This document shows positions 34,151-44,629 of a DNA stretch of 64,000 nt, in pieces. Position numbers and translations under genes: made by a program. The DNA is taken from NCBI RefSeq assembly GCF_001456955.1, contig NZ_KQ758473.1, positions 62,001 to 126,000 of the forward strand, read 5' to 3'. Position 1 is the stretch's first letter; every line of letters starts with the position of its first letter. The notes beneath the pieces were generated by a model that was given only the letters and a program-made list of their open reading frames with translations, ran no database searches and was not told where the DNA came from. This stretch comes from Microbacterium enclense (GTDB lineage: Bacteria > Actinomycetota > Actinomycetes > Actinomycetales > Microbacteriaceae).

Positions 34151-35178
34151 GTGCCGAATACCGCGTCGACCTGGACGCCTTCCGTCGCAACCTCCGCCGT
34201 GTACGCGAGGCTGTCGCCCCGGCGGCGCACATGCTCGTCGTGAAAGACGATGCGTACGCCCACGGTCTCGAGACGCTGGTGCGCCGGGCGTGGGACGAGG
34301 GCGTCCGCTGGTTCGGGGCGTTCGACGTCGCCACCGGCGCGGCCGTCCGCGCGATCACCGGACCCGACGCGCGCATCTTCGTCTGGCTCATCGGCGGTGT
34401 CGACGACCTGCGCGCCGGCATCGCCGCCGACCTCGACCTCGGCATCGGCGACGAGGCGCTGCTCGACGACCTCGCGGGATCGCCGGCCGCGTCGGCCCGC
34501 GTGCACCTGAAGGTCGACACGGGCCTGCACCGCAACGGCATCCGCCCGGAGCGCTGGGATGCCGCGCTCGCGCGTACCGCCGAGCTCGTCGATCAGGGCC
34601 GAGCCGTTCTCGAGGGGATCTGGTCGCACATCTCCGAAGCGTCGGATGCCGACGACGACGACGCCCGCGCGCTCTTCCTCTCCGCGCGTGACGCGGCGCG
34701 CGCCGCCGGCCTCGAACCCCGTTTCTCGCACCTCGCCGCGAGTGCCGCCGGCTTCGCCCGCGGGGAGTTCCGCGAAGATCTCGTGCGCGTCGGCGCGTTC
34801 TCGTACGGCATCCGCCCCGCCGGCGGCCCGGGTGAGGTGGAGCTCGGCATCGAGCCCATCGCGGCTCTGGTCGCCACCGTCATCGCCGTCGACCCGGCGG
34901 GTGTGCATCTCGACGTCGGCAGCCTGCACGGTCTCCCGAGCGCCCTGAGCGGGCGGTTCGACGTCATCACTCCCGCGGGCCCGCGCCGCGTAGAGGCCAT
35001 CGGTGCGACCTCGACGGCCCTCGCCCCGTGGGACGACGCGCGGGTCGGCGACGAGATCACCGTCTTCGGGCGGGGCGCCTTGCGAAGCGCGACCGATCTC
35101 GCCGAGCTGATCGATACCATCGGCGAAGAGATCGCGCTGCGCGTCTCGCCGTCGATACCCCGGGTGTACGCGGGCTGA
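34147..35178 (+). CDS. Alanine racemase-like protein B: PLP barrel with Lys, catalytic Tyr lost
   Basis: A 343-residue fold-III PLP protein. The PLP Lys33 is in MLVVKDDAYAHGLE, substrate-region HLKVDTGLHRNGI keeps the Arg, and the barrel end is LVRVGAFSYGIRPAGG. The C-domain is shortened: ATVIAVDPAGVHLDVGSLHG skips the SYG segment that holds the catalytic Tyr, and the family RV-C/A-MD motif is replaced by EAIGATSTALAPWDD. It therefore complements protein A, which keeps those residues. In known enzymes Lys and Tyr meet across the dimer interface, so an A-B heteromer could form one active site (inference). Confidence 0.82.
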   Translation: MSAEYRVDLDAFRRNLRRVREAVAPAAHMLVVKDDAYAHGLETLVRRAWDEGVRWFGAFDVATGAAVRAITGPDARIFVWLIGGVDDLRAGIAADLDLGIGDEALLDDLAGSPAASARVHLKVDTGLHRNGIRPERWDAALARTAELVDQGRAVLEGIWSHISEASDADDDDARALFLSARDAARAAGLEPRFSHLAASAAGFARGEFREDLVRVGAFSYGIRPAGGPGEVELGIEPIAALVATVIAVDPAGVHLDVGSLHGLPSALSGRFDVITPAGPRRVEAIGATSTALAPWDDARVGDEITVFGRGALRSATDLAELIDTIGEEIALRVSPSIPRVYAG

Positions 35179-35185
35179 GACGCAG

Positions 35186-35228
35186 AACGGGCCCCGCCTC
35201 ACTCGCGAAGGAGTGAGCAGGACCCGTT
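35186..35228. terminator. Bidirectional hairpin terminator
   Basis: Outer arms AACGGG (35186) and CCCGTT (35223) enclose a 7-bp inner stem CTCACTC/GAGTGAG with a 6-base loop, filling the 63 bases between converging genes. Confidence 0.7.
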
Positions 35229-35241
35229 GCTGACGGAGGGC

Positions 35242-35460
35242 TCAGTCGGTTGAGGTGAGTCGCGCCGTCTCGTCGTGCCATGAGGTCGCGACGCTGCGGA
35301 GCTTCTCCTCGTACTTGCGGCCGTGGTGGGCGCAGAACAGCAGCTCGCTGCCGTTCACCTCCGCGGCGATGTAGGCCTGTGCGCCGCAGGAGTCGCAGCG
35401 ATCCGCCGCCGTCAGGCGGTGGTCGAGAACGGTCGCGTCGGGTGCAGTCGTGGTGGTCAT
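35242..35460 (-). CDS. Small DUF7455-type protein with a zinc-knuckle-like motif
   Basis: A 72-residue protein, MTTTTAPDATVLDHRLTAAD at the start, then DRCDSCGAQAYIAAEVNGS and LLFCAHHGRKYEEKLR. The Cys-x2-Cys plus Cys-x-His-His pattern suggests one bound zinc. Such proteins are conserved in Actinobacteria close to topoisomerase genes; function unknown. ATG 35460 follows AGGAGG. A TATATG -10 (complement near 35500) may drive it. Confidence 0.8.
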   Translation of the reverse strand: MTTTTAPDATVLDHRLTAADRCDSCGAQAYIAAEVNGSELLFCAHHGRKYEEKLRSVATSWHDETARLTSTD

Positions 35461-35625
35461 CTCGGGTGCCCTCCTCATGTGGTCGTGGGCGAGTCTCCAT
35501 ATACAACCACGCGGATGTTTCCCCTATGCCGCGCCTTGATCACATTTCGCTGTGCGCGTACGGTAGCCCAGCCCCGCTGTGTGTCTGGCAGGCGATGTCG
35601 GTGGCCCCGATTACGCTGGCTAACC

Positions 35626-37695
35626 GTGACGTCCGAGTACTCCGCCCACCACCTGCAGGTCCTCGAGGGTCTCGAGGCCGTGCGCAAGCGCCCCGGCATG
35701 TACATCGGCTCCACGGACTCCCGCGGCCTCATGCACTGTCTGTGGGAGATCATCGACAATTCCGTCGACGAGGCGCTCGCCGGTCACGGCAGCCGCATCG
35801 ACATCGTCCTCCACGCCGACGGCAGCGTCGAGGTGCGCGACCGCGCGCGCGGCATCCCCGTCGACGTCGAGCCGCGCACGGGCCTCACCGGCGTCGAGGT
35901 CGTCTTCACCAAGCTCCACGCCGGCGGCAAGTTCGGCGGCGGCTCGTACGCGGCATCCGGTGGTCTGCACGGTGTGGGCGCGTCGGTCGTGAACGCCCTG
36001 TCGGAGCGCCTCGACGTCGAGGTCGACCGCGGCGGCAAGACCTACGCGATGTCGTTCCACCGGGGTGAGCCCGGCCTCTTCGCGGGCTCCGGCCCCGATT
36101 CGCCCTTCACCCCGTTCGAGCGCAGCAGCGAGCTGCGGGTCGTGGGCAAGGCCCCTCGCGGGGTGACGGGCACCCGCATCCGCTACTGGGCCGACCGGCA
36201 GATCTTCACGAAAGACGCCGCCTTCGGTCACGACGAGCTGGTGCAGCGCGTGCGTCAGACGGCGTTCCTCGTGCCGGGGCTCGAGATCGTCGTGCTCGAC
36301 GAGCGTGCCGACGAGCACGTCGAGACGAGCTACCGCTTCGACGGTGGTATCTCGGAGTTCGCCGACTTCCTGGCGCCCGACGCCGCGGTCACCGACACCT
36401 GGCGCCTGACCGGCACCGGAACTTTCACCGAGACCGTCCCGGTGCTGCAGGCGGGTGGGTCGATGGTTCCCACCGAGGTGCAGCGCGAGTGCGAGGTCGA
36501 CATCGCCGTGCGGTGGGGCACCGGCTACGACACCACGACCCGTTCGTTCGTGAACATCATCGCCACGCCCAAGGGCGGCACGCACCAGCAGGGCTTTGAG
36601 CAGGGACTCATGAAGGTGCTGCGCGCCCAGGTCGAGCAGAACGCCCGCAAGCTCAAGGTCGGAAACGACAAGATCGAGAAAGACGACCTGCTCGCCGGGC
36701 TCACCGCGGTGCTGACGGTCCGCCTGCCGGAGCCGCAGTTCGAGGGCCAGACCAAAGAAGTGCTGGGCACCCCCGCGGTGCGGCAGATCGTGGCATCCGT
36801 CGTGCAGAAAGAGCTCGCGGCACGCTTCGCGTCGGTCAGGCGCGACGACAAGACGCAGACCGCGCAGCTGCTCGAGAAGATCGTCTCCGAGATGAAGGCG
36901 CGCATCTCGGCGCGCACGCACAAAGAGACGCAGCGGCGCAAGAACGCGCTCGAGTCGTCGTCGCTGCCGTCGAAGCTCGTCGATTGTCGCTCGAACGACG
37001 TCGACAACTCCGAGCTGTTCATCGTCGAAGGAAACTCGGCGCTCGGCACCGCGCGCGACGCCCGCAACAGCGAGTACCAGGCGCTGCTGCCGATCCGCGG
37101 CAAGATCCTGAACACGCAGAAGGCCTCGATCAGCGACATGCTGAGCAACGCCGAGTGCGCGTCGATCATCCAGGTCATCGGCGCGGGGTCGGGGCGCTCC
37201 TTCGATCTCAGCGCCGCGCGCTACGGCAAGATCATCCTCATGAGCGACGCCGATGTCGACGGCGCGCACATCCGCACCCTGCTGCTGACCCTGTTCTTCC
37301 GGTACATGCGGCCGCTCGTCGAGGCCGGTCGCGTGTTCGCCGCCGTCCCGCCGCTGCACCGCGTCATCGTGATGAACCCCGGGTCCAAGCCGAACGAAAC
37401 GATCTACACCTACAGCGAGCAAGAGCTGCACGCCCTGCTCGCGCGCCTCAAGAAGGCGAACAAGCGCTGGCAGGAGCCCATCCAGCGGTACAAGGGCCTC
37501 GGAGAGATGGATGCCGATCAGCTCGCGACCACCACGATGGACCGCGCCGGGCGCACCCTGCGACGCGTCCAGGTGAAAGACATGGAGGGCGCCGCGCAGG
37601 TGTTCGACCTGCTGATGGGCAGCGAGGTCGCGCCCCGCCGCGAGTTCATCGTCGACTCGAGCGACCGGCTCGCGCGGGAGAGCATCGACGTGTGA
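35626..37695 (+). CDS. parE: DNA topoisomerase IV subunit B (ParE/GyrB family)
   Basis: A 689-residue type IIA topoisomerase ATPase subunit. The GHKL site has WEIIDNSVDEALAG, GGLHGVGASVVNALSERL, and GTHQQGFEQGLMKVL. The Toprim domain has FIVEGNSALGTARDARNSEY and DADVDGAHIRTLLLT, then RYKGLGEMDADQLATTTMD. The variant EGNSALG in place of EGDSAGG is usual in the second actinobacterial GyrB-like protein, supporting ParE. The partner ParC gene converges on it. GTG 35626 has TACGCT (35612-35617) 8 bases upstream, so the mRNA is nearly leaderless. Confidence 0.9.
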   Translation: MTSEYSAHHLQVLEGLEAVRKRPGMYIGSTDSRGLMHCLWEIIDNSVDEALAGHGSRIDIVLHADGSVEVRDRARGIPVDVEPRTGLTGVEVVFTKLHAGGKFGGGSYAASGGLHGVGASVVNALSERLDVEVDRGGKTYAMSFHRGEPGLFAGSGPDSPFTPFERSSELRVVGKAPRGVTGTRIRYWADRQIFTKDAAFGHDELVQRVRQTAFLVPGLEIVVLDERADEHVETSYRFDGGISEFADFLAPDAAVTDTWRLTGTGTFTETVPVLQAGGSMVPTEVQRECEVDIAVRWGTGYDTTTRSFVNIIATPKGGTHQQGFEQGLMKVLRAQVEQNARKLKVGNDKIEKDDLLAGLTAVLTVRLPEPQFEGQTKEVLGTPAVRQIVASVVQKELAARFASVRRDDKTQTAQLLEKIVSEMKARISARTHKETQRRKNALESSSLPSKLVDCRSNDVDNSELFIVEGNSALGTARDARNSEYQALLPIRGKILNTQKASISDMLSNAECASIIQVIGAGSGRSFDLSAARYGKIILMSDADVDGAHIRTLLLTLFFRYMRPLVEAGRVFAAVPPLHRVIVMNPGSKPNETIYTYSEQELHALLARLKKANKRWQEPIQRYKGLGEMDADQLATTTMDRAGRTLRRVQVKDMEGAAQVFDLLMGSEVAPRREFIVDSSDRLARESIDV

Positions 37696-37777
37696 GCCTC
37701 GCCCGCGGTGGCGCAAGCGGGCCCCGAACGCCCGTGAGGACGAACAGCCCGGCTGGGCGTGCGCGGGCGAGCCGCGG

Positions 37778-40243
37778 TCAGCGCACGGCGGTGCCGATCG
37801 CGCCGACCGCCGCGTCGAGGGGCTGACCCGAGGCATCGCGCTTCGCGCCCGTGTCCGGCAGCGTCCGCACCGATCCGTCGGCGCCCACGGCCCGCGGCTC
37901 GGTGCCGACCCACGCGAGCACGAGGGCGTCTTCGCCGCGCAGCAGGCGCTGCGCACGCACGCCGCCGGTGGCTCGACCCTTCGCGGGGAACTCGGTGAAG
38001 GCCGACACCTTGGCGCTGCCGGCGTCCGTTCCGGGCAGCGCCGCCGAGGAGCCGGCGATCGTCACCACGACGGCGTCGAAGGCCGAGGCCCCCACGACCG
38101 CGAAGGCGATCACGCGAGCACCGTCGGAGAGACGGATGCCGGCCATTCCGCCGGCCGAGCGTCCCTGCGGCCGAACGGACGAGGCGTCGAAGCGCAGCAG
38201 CTGAGCGTCGCTGGCCACGAACACCAGCTCGGCGTTGTCGCCGGCGAGAGCCGCGCCGACCACCCGGTCACCGTCGCGGAGCCCGATGATCTCGATCTCG
38301 TCCTTCGCGCCGAGCTCGCTCGCGGCGACCCTCTTCACGACCCCCTGCGCCGTGCCGAGGGCGATGATCGCCTGATCGCCGAGCGGAACGAGCGCGACGA
38401 CCTCTTCGCCCTTGCCGAGGGTCAGGTACTGACCCACCCTCGTGCCCGCGGCCACCTGCACGGAGTTGGCGGGCACCGAGGGCAGGTCGACCGGCGAGAA
38501 GCGCACGAGACGGCCGGCCGAGGTGACCGCTCCGATGTCTCCGCGGGTGGTCGTGTCGACCGACGAGCGGATCGCGTCGTGCTTCGAGCGGCGCGTCGGA
38601 GCCACCACACCCCCGCCGGGTGCATCAGCGACGAGTTCGGCGCGCACCATGCGCCCGGTGGCCGAGAGGTACACGCGGCACGGGGCGTCGGCGATCTGCA
38701 GGTCGGCGGCGGCCGCGGCCTTCGCCGACCGCGGTTGCACCGGCCCGCCGTTCAGCAGCATCGTGCGCCGCGGGGTGCCGTACGCCTCCGCGGCGGCATC
38801 CAGTTCTCGGGCGACCTGCTGGCGCAGCAGCGTCTGGCTGCCGAGCAGCTCGACGAGCTCGGCGATCTCGGCGTTCAACTGGTCGCGCTCGGCTTCGAGC
38901 TCGATGCGGGAGAACTTCGTCAGGCGACGCAGTCGCAGCTCGAGGATGTACTCGGCCTGCGCGTGCGAGAGGTCGAACACCTCCTGCAGTCTCGTGCGCG
39001 CTGCCTCTCCGTCGTCGGAGGTGCGGATGACCTGGATGACCTCGTCGATGTCGAGGATCGCGATGAGCAGGCCCTCGACGAGGTGCAGGCGCTCGCGCTT
39101 GCGCGCCAGACGGTACTCGCTGCGCCGCGTGACGACGCGGATGCGGTGGTCGAGGTAGACGCGCAGCAGATCGCGGAGCCCGAGCGTCTGCGGCTGCCCG
39201 TCGACGAGCGCGACGTTGTTGATGCCGAACGAGTCCTCGAGCGGGGTCAGGCGGTAGAGGTGCTCGAGCACGGCCTTCGGGTCGAACCCGGTCTTGATGC
39301 CGATGACGAGGCGCAGACCGTGGTGGCGGTCGGACAGGTCGGTGACGTCGGCGATGCCCGTCAGCTTCTTGGCCTGAACGGCATCCTTGATCTTCTCGAT
39401 GACGCGCTCGGCGCCGACGAGATAGGGCAGCTCGGTGATGACGATGCCGGTGCGCCGCGGGCCGAGCGACTCGATCGACGCCTTCGCGCGCGTCCGGAAG
39501 GTGCCGCGACCGCTGGTGTAGGCGTCTTTGATGCCGTCGAGGCCGACGATGATGCCGCCCGTCGGCAGGTCGGGGCCGGGGACGAACTCCATGAGCTCCT
39601 CCACCGTGGCATCCGGATGCTGGAGCAGATGCGTCGCCGCGGCCACGACCTCGATGAGGTTGTGCGGGGCCATGTTGGTGGCCATGCCGACCGCGATACC
39701 GGTCGCGCCGTTGACCAGCAGGTTGGGGAAGGCCGCGGGCAGCACCTCGGGCTGCTGGAACTGTCCGTCGTAGTTGGGGATGAAGTCGACGACGTCTTCG
39801 TCGAGGTTCTCGGTCAGGGCGAGGGCCGGGGGAGCGAGGCGGGCCTCGGTGTAGCGCGAGGCCGCGGGACCGTCGTCGAGCGACCCGAAGTTGCCGTGTC
39901 CGTCGACCAGCGGAACCCGCAGCGTGAAGTGCTGCGCGAGACGCACGAGTGCGTCGTAGATCGGGGCATCGCCGTGCGGGTGGAGCTTTCCCATCACCTC
40001 GCCGACGACGCGGGCGCTCTTGACGTGTCCGCGATCGGGGCGCAGGCCCATCTCGGCCATCTGGTAGAGGATGCGCCGCTGCACGGGCTTGAGTCCGTCC
40101 CGGGCGTCGGGAAGCGCGCGCGAGTAGATGACGGAGTAGGCGTACTCGAGGAACGACCCCTGCATCTCGGTCGAGACATCGACGTCTTCGATGCGCTCAG
40201 CGGTCGCGGAGGACGCGGAGGAGGAGGAACGGGAATCGGGCAT
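37778..40243 (-). CDS. parC: DNA topoisomerase IV subunit A (ParC/GyrA family)
   Basis: An 821-residue type IIA cleavage subunit. The start of the winged-helix domain is [20 protein letters not shown], the quinolone-determining part [20 protein letters not shown], and the catalytic Tyr is in [12 protein letters not shown]. The C-terminal beta-pinwheel has GyrA-box-like blades ([16 protein letters not shown]) but no QRRGGRG-type GyrA box, fitting ParC. With parE this gives the decatenase. It is divergent from the phosphodiesterase gene by 71 bases. Confidence 0.88.
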   Translation of the reverse strand: MPDSRSSSSASSATAERIEDVDVSTEMQGSFLEYAYSVIYSRALPDARDGLKPVQRRILYQMAEMGLRPDRGHVKSARVVGEVMGKLHPHGDAPIYDALVRLAQHFTLRVPLVDGHGNFGSLDDGPAASRYTEARLAPPALALTENLDEDVVDFIPNYDGQFQQPEVLPAAFPNLLVNGATGIAVGMATNMAPHNLIEVVAAATHLLQHPDATVEELMEFVPGPDLPTGGIIVGLDGIKDAYTSGRGTFRTRAKASIESLGPRRTGIVITELPYLVGAERVIEKIKDAVQAKKLTGIADVTDLSDRHHGLRLVIGIKTGFDPKAVLEHLYRLTPLEDSFGINNVALVDGQPQTLGLRDLLRVYLDHRIRVVTRRSEYRLARKRERLHLVEGLLIAILDIDEVIQVIRTSDDGEAARTRLQEVFDLSHAQAEYILELRLRRLTKFSRIELEAERDQLNAEIAELVELLGSQTLLRQQVARELDAAAEAYGTPRRTMLLNGGPVQPRSAKAAAAADLQIADAPCRVYLSATGRMVRAELVADAPGGGVVAPTRRSKHDAIRSSVDTTTRGDIGAVTSAGRLVRFSPVDLPSVPANSVQVAAGTRVGQYLTLGKGEEVVALVPLGDQAIIALGTAQGVVKRVAASELGAKDEIEIIGLRDGDRVVGAALAGDNAELVFVASDAQLLRFDASSVRPQGRSAGGMAGIRLSDGARVIAFAVVGASAFDAVVVTIAGSSAALPGTDAGSAKVSAFTEFPAKGRATGGVRAQRLLRGEDALVLAWVGTEPRAVGADGSVRTLPDTGAKRDASGQPLDAAVGAIGTAVR

Positions 40244-40314
40244 GTGAACGGCCTCGGGTCGAGCGGGCGTCCGTGACGGACGGGGATCGGGTGTCGTGTG
40301 GAAGACTTGCCCCG

Positions 40315-41433
40315 ATGTCACTCAGCCTACCGGCGGACCCGCCGCGTTCTCGGAGCCTCACCGGTGTGCTGGCGCAGTCCGTTGCCGCTCTCGAGGGCTC
40401 ATCGGACTGGCTCCCGCCGGCCCGCAGTGTCATCGTCTTCCTCGTCGACGGCCTCGGTGCCCACAACCTGGCCGCCCGCCGCGGCCACGCGCGCTTCCTC
40501 GCGGCGGCCGGCGGTCGGCGCGACGTCGCGCGCACCGTCTTCCCCTCGACGACGGCCGCTGCCCTCACGAGCCTGCTGACCGGCGTCGACCCCGGCGTCC
40601 ACGGCATCGTCGGGTACCGCACGCGGATCCCCGGCACTCTGATCGCGTCGAACCAGCTGCACGGGTGGGAGACCGACGGTTTGGATCCGCTCACCTGGCA
40701 GCGGGCGGAACCGCTCTTCGCCGCTCGTCCCGGTCGTGCCTTCGTGGTGTCGAAACCGAGCTACACCGGCACCGGCTTCACCGAGGCGACGCTGCGGGGG
40801 GCCGCGTTCTTTTCCTCCGACGACCTCGACGAGCGCGTGCGCATCGCCGCCGACCTGGCCGCGCGGCATCCGGGGTCCGTCACTTATCTCTACGCCCCCG
40901 AGCTCGACACCGCGGGGCATCGCGACGGCTGGGAGTCGGAGCGCTGGACCGACGCCCTCGAGCGCGTCGACGCCGCCGCGCGGCGACTCGCCGGACTCGT
41001 CGACGCCCGCACCGGCGTGCTCGTCACGGCCGATCACGGCATGGTCGACGTGCCCGCGCACAAGCACGTCCTGCTCCGCGGGGGCGATCACCTGCTCGAC
41101 GATGTCGCCCTGCTCGGCGGGGAGCCCCGCATGCTCCACCTCTACACCCAAGAGGGGCGAGCGGATGCCGTGGCTGCGGCGTGGGCCGAGAGCGAGGCCG
41201 CGCGCGCCTGGGTCATGACGCGCGACGAGGCGATCGGCGCCGGGCTGTTCGGCGTGGTCGATGACGAGGTGCGACCCCGCATCGGCGACGTGCTCGTCGC
41301 CGCGCGCGGACGCACCGCGTACTACGACGACCGCGAGGCCGACAAGCGTCCGCAGAAAATGGTCGGCCAGCACGGTTCTCTCACCGACGAGGAGCGCACG
41401 GTTCCGCTCCTGCGCCTGGGGGCGTTCGCCTGA
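40315..41433 (+). CDS. Alkaline phosphatase family / nucleotide pyrophosphatase-type phosphodiesterase
   Basis: A 372-residue AP-superfamily hydrolase. Metal-binding [14 protein letters not shown], nucleophile Thr in [33 protein letters not shown] and [15 protein letters not shown] form the two-metal site. No signal peptide or membrane helix, so cytosolic. The family hydrolyses nucleotide pyrophosphates or phosphodiesters. In Actinobacteria it commonly neighbours parC and sepH, as here. Confidence 0.85.
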   Translation: MSLSLPADPPRSRSLTGVLAQSVAALEGSSDWLPPARSVIVFLVDGLGAHNLAARRGHARFLAAAGGRRDVARTVFPSTTAAALTSLLTGVDPGVHGIVGYRTRIPGTLIASNQLHGWETDGLDPLTWQRAEPLFAARPGRAFVVSKPSYTGTGFTEATLRGAAFFSSDDLDERVRIAADLAARHPGSVTYLYAPELDTAGHRDGWESERWTDALERVDAAARRLAGLVDARTGVLVTADHGMVDVPAHKHVLLRGGDHLLDDVALLGGEPRMLHLYTQEGRADAVAAAWAESEAARAWVMTRDEAIGAGLFGVVDDEVRPRIGDVLVAARGRTAYYDDREADKRPQKMVGQHGSLTDEERTVPLLRLGAFA

Positions 41434-41526
41434 GGCGTGCGGATGCCGGGCACCCGGCATCCGTTCCGGTCACCGGTCCGCTGCGCGTCGATCAACCGGC
41501 CGCCGTCGGGCACCCGCTCGAGGGTG

Positions 41527-42552
41527 TCAGCTCTCGTCGGAGCGGGCGCCGAACACGATCTCGTCCCATGACGGCATGGACGGACGGCCCTTCGCGCGGC
41601 GCGCCGGATCGGGCTGCGTGCGCTCGGGCTCGGGGGCGGGCGTGTCGGGCTCGTCGACGTATCCCGGCTCGACGGCGTCGAACAGCGCCACGGGGGGACC
41701 GACCGGACGCAGCTCGGGCTCGACCTCGGTCGTGCCGGGCAGCGGCTCGCGCTGACCGCGACGACGGCGGAGCGCCTCGAGCAGGTCGGCCGTCTCGGAC
41801 GACGTGACGGGGGCGTCGGGGGCGCGCTTGATCGCCGCGGCCTGCACGGCGGGGGCGACGGGGCCGGTGGCCTCGACACCCGGTTCGTCCTCGATGTCGA
41901 GGCGGCGCGGCCCGAACGAGCCGCTGTCGAAGCGGGACTCGTCTTTCTGCACGCTGTCGAGGGCGCGCAGACGCGGGATGAGCCCCTCGGGCAGCGAACC
42001 CTGGCGCGACAACTGGATCGCGTCGGCGTTCTGCGGCGAGAGCGTGCTGCGGCGCGGGTCGAAGCCCCACCGCGCGTCGTGATCGATGCCGTTGGCGGTG
42101 AACTCGAGCTTGACCATCCAGCTCGTGCCCTCCTTCCAACTCGTCCACCGCTCGGCCGAGGCGCCGGCCTCGGCGAGCTTGGCGCGGACCGCCGCGCCGA
42201 AGGTGATGGGGGCGTCGTGCTCGAGCGTGCCGCCGAGCAGCACCGGCACGGCGAGGGCTTGGCTGACGACGTGTTCGCGCTCGGCCAGCACCGGGCCCTC
42301 GAAACGCTCGACGTCTTCGACGCGCGCGTTCAACAGCGATGCGACCTCACGGGCCGACATGCCGGCCCGGATGTGCGCCTGGATCTCGCGAGGGCTGGGA
42401 CGCGGGGCGCGGTCGTCGTCTTCGCGGTCCCGGCGGGCGCGGCGCGCTTCGGCGCGCAGCACCTCGTCGAGGGGGAGGGCGAAGCGCTCGCCCGCCTGGG
42501 TCGCCACGACGAGGACGTCATCCTCGGTTCCGATGACTTTGAGCTGTTCCAT
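41527..42552 (-). CDS. sepH: Septation protein SepH (DUF3071)
   Basis: A 341-residue protein. The N-terminal DUF3071 domain starts MEQLKVIGTEDDVLVVATQ and contains an HTH-like part, RAGMSAREVASLLNARVEDV, followed by EGPVLAEREHVVSQALAVPV. The C-terminal half is Pro/acid-rich and disordered, ending in SMPSWDEIVFGARSDES. In Streptomyces SepH stimulates FtsZ assembly. ATG 42552 is used; MFRM at 42561 is possible. It is divergent from the DUF4193 gene. Confidence 0.88.
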   Translation of the reverse strand: MEQLKVIGTEDDVLVVATQAGERFALPLDEVLRAEARRARRDREDDDRAPRPSPREIQAHIRAGMSAREVASLLNARVEDVERFEGPVLAEREHVVSQALAVPVLLGGTLEHDAPITFGAAVRAKLAEAGASAERWTSWKEGTSWMVKLEFTANGIDHDARWGFDPRRSTLSPQNADAIQLSRQGSLPEGLIPRLRALDSVQKDESRFDSGSFGPRRLDIEDEPGVEATGPVAPAVQAAAIKRAPDAPVTSSETADLLEALRRRRGQREPLPGTTEVEPELRPVGPPVALFDAVEPGYVDEPDTPAPEPERTQPDPARRAKGRPSMPSWDEIVFGARSDES

Positions 42553-42772
42553 GCGAAACACCCCTCCGATCTGCGGTCAGCGCCCATGCTGACATGCGCG
42601 CGGCACGCTTCGGGGAATATCGCGGGCGCGCCGCGAGTTTCACGCCTGACCCGACACGCACACGCCTGCAAGAGCATTTGCTTATCGCAGACGTGTCATG
42701 CAAACTATGGCCGCCCGATCGGGCACCCGATGGGGCACGCACCACGAATTCCGGAAGTTGAGACCTGCACGC

Positions 42773-43066
42773 ATGGCAACCGATTACGACGCACCGCGCA
42801 AGACCGAGGACGACAGCGAGTCGATCGAGGCCCTCAAGGAGCGCGTGCCCGACAAGGCGTCGGGGTCGATCGACAACGAGGATGCCGACAACCCCTCGGG
42901 CTTCGAACTGCCCGGCGCCGACCTCTCCGACATCGAGCTCGACGTCGTCGTCCTCCCCGCTCAGGAGGACGAGTTCACCTGCATGAGCTGCTTCCTCGTG
43001 AAGCACCGCTCGCAGATCGCAGAGGAGAGCGGCCCCGGCTTCATCTGCCTGGAGTGCGCAGCCTGA
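42773..43066 (+). CDS. DUF4193 domain protein
   Basis: A 97-residue acidic protein with a zinc-ribbon-like C-terminus: [20 protein letters not shown] and FICLECAA, giving two Cys-x2-Cys pairs. The Lys/His/Arg segment between them is conserved. The family is confined to Actinobacteria and always near dut/sepH; function unknown. Its last 26 bases overlap the convergent DUF3093 gene. Confidence 0.88.
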   Translation: MATDYDAPRKTEDDSESIEALKERVPDKASGSIDNEDADNPSGFELPGADLSDIELDVVVLPAQEDEFTCMSCFLVKHRSQIAEESGPGFICLECAA

Positions 43067-43532
43067 CCTGAGCGCGCTGGATCGCCGCCACCAGGCGATC
43101 CGGCGTGCGGGTCGAGATGACCCACGACGGTGTCGGATCATCGGGGTCGGTGACCGGCACCACGACGATCCCGTCGATCCCACCCCGGATGACGTGCCAC
43201 GCCCGGCGGTCGAGACCACTCCCGCGGGCCGTCCGGGCCTCCTCCGCGACGGCGCCGGTCGGGGTTCCGAGCAGTGCGACCGGGATGTGCGCCCGTCCCG
43301 CGCGCAACTCGCCGTCGCGCACCTCCACGACCGGCGACAGGGCGAGCAGGCCCGCCACGATCGCGACGGACACGATCAGGCCGATGAACAGGGCGAGAGT
43401 CGTGTCGAGCGGCGAGAACACCACGGCGGCCATCGGTCCGCACACGGCGGCGGCGACCAGGGCCCACAGAGACGGGCTGAGACGCTCGCGGTAGTCGGCT
43501 GCGGTGCGGATGCCGCACCCCCTCTTCTGCAT
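43041..43532 (-). CDS. DUF3093 membrane protein
   Basis: A 163-residue protein with two adjacent membrane helices ([20 protein letters not shown], then [18 protein letters not shown]) and a soluble C-terminal domain ([20 protein letters not shown], ending [13 protein letters not shown]). It is an actinobacterial family of unknown role next to dut. Start [20 protein letters not shown] at 43532. It is divergent from dut by 12 bases and overlaps the DUF4193 3' end on the other strand. Confidence 0.85.
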   Translation of the reverse strand: MQKRGCGIRTAADYRERLSPSLWALVAAAVCGPMAAVVFSPLDTTLALFIGLIVSVAIVAGLLALSPVVEVRDGELRAGRAHIPVALLGTPTGAVAEEARTARGSGLDRRAWHVIRGGIDGIVVVPVTDPDDPTPSWVISTRTPDRLVAAIQRAQVRLRTPGR

Positions 43533-43544
43533 TACCCTCGTGGG

Positions 43545-44000
43545 GTGACCGAAACGGTGGATGTCCTCATTGTCGCATCCGAGGCCCCGGTCTTCGCCCA
43601 CCCGGGCGACGCCGGCGCCGACCTGACGGCTGCCGAAGCCGTCCGGCTGGAGCCCGGCCGCCGAGCACTCGTCTCGACCGGCGTACGCATCGCCCTCCCC
43701 GAGGGCTACGCCGCCTTCGTGGTGCCCCGCAGCGGCCTGGCGGCCAAGCACGGCATCACCATCGTCAACGCGCCGGGGACGATCGACGCCGGATACCGCG
43801 GCGAGATCAAGGTGGCGCTGCTGAACACCGACCTCGACGCCGCCTACGACATCGCGGTCGGAGACCGCATCGCCCAGCTCATCGTGATGCCCGTCCCGCC
43901 CGTGCGCTTCGTCCCCGTCGACGACCTGCCCGACAGCGTGCGCGGTGACGGCGGTTTCGGATCGAGCGGATACCAGAGCCTGCAAGGGAGCACCCGATGA
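43545..44000 (+). CDS. dut: dUTP diphosphatase
   Basis: A 151-residue trimeric dUTPase with all five motifs: [73 protein letters not shown]. It hydrolyses dUTP to dUMP and pyrophosphate, keeping uracil out of DNA. GTG 43545 is leaderless-like: TACCCT (43533-43538) ends 6 bases upstream. It is translationally coupled to DUF3710 (ATGA at 43997). Confidence 0.95.
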   Translation: MTETVDVLIVASEAPVFAHPGDAGADLTAAEAVRLEPGRRALVSTGVRIALPEGYAAFVVPRSGLAAKHGITIVNAPGTIDAGYRGEIKVALLNTDLDAAYDIAVGDRIAQLIVMPVPPVRFVPVDDLPDSVRGDGGFGSSGYQSLQGSTR

Positions 44001-44629
44001 CCGACGACGAGACGCAGACCACCCCCGAGGTGGAACAGGCGGCCGCCCCTGCGGCACCGCCCGTCAAGAGCGCGCCCACCGACCGCGAGAGCGCGGGACC
44101 CTTCGACGAGTCCGAGGCGAACCCGGTGCGCCCCTACATCGACCTGGGCGGCATCAAGATCCTCCCGCGCGAGGGCCTCAACCTGCGCCTCGAGGTGGAG
44201 GAGCAGACCAAGCGCATCGTCGCCGTCGGTCTCGACTACGCCGACTCGACGCTGCAGGTGCAGCCCTTCGCCGCCCCCCGCACGAGCGGCCTCTGGGAAG
44301 AGACGCGCGAGCAGATCCGGCAGCAGGTGAAGCAGCAGGGCGGCCGTGTCGAGGAGCGCGAGGGTCCGCTCGGCCCCGAGCTGCTCGCCGAGGTCCCGGT
44401 TACGGGGGGCGCCGACGCCACCTCCAAGCGACTCGCCCGGTTCGTGGGCGTCGACGGTCCGCGATGGTTCCTGCGCGGCGTCGTCGGGGGAGCGGCGACA
44501 AGCGACATCGAGGCCGCGGCCGCGGTCGAAGACCTGTTCCGCTCCATCGTCGTCGTGCGGGGTACATCGCCGATGCCGCCGCGCGACCTGATCCCGCTCC
44601 GGATGCCGGCGACCCCCGGCACCGCATGA
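43997..44629 (+). CDS. DUF3710 domain protein
   Basis: A 210-residue protein opening with an acidic disordered tail, then the DUF3710 core: [60 protein letters not shown]. It is found in Actinobacteria directly after dut; function unknown. It shares ATGA overlaps with dut before it and DUF3159 after it, so the three genes form one translationally coupled operon. Confidence 0.88.
   Translation: MTDDETQTTPEVEQAAAPAAPPVKSAPTDRESAGPFDESEANPVRPYIDLGGIKILPREGLNLRLEVEEQTKRIVAVGLDYADSTLQVQPFAAPRTSGLWEETREQIRQQVKQQGGRVEEREGPLGPELLAEVPVTGGADATSKRLARFVGVDGPRWFLRGVVGGAATSDIEAAAAVEDLFRSIVVVRGTSPMPPRDLIPLRMPATPGTA

Noticed and set aside
35626-40243. Calling the pair GyrB/GyrA
   Set aside because: The genes converge rather than lie in a dnaA-recF-gyrBA order, the Toprim motif is EGNSALG, and the A subunit lacks a clear GyrA box; ParE/ParC fits better.
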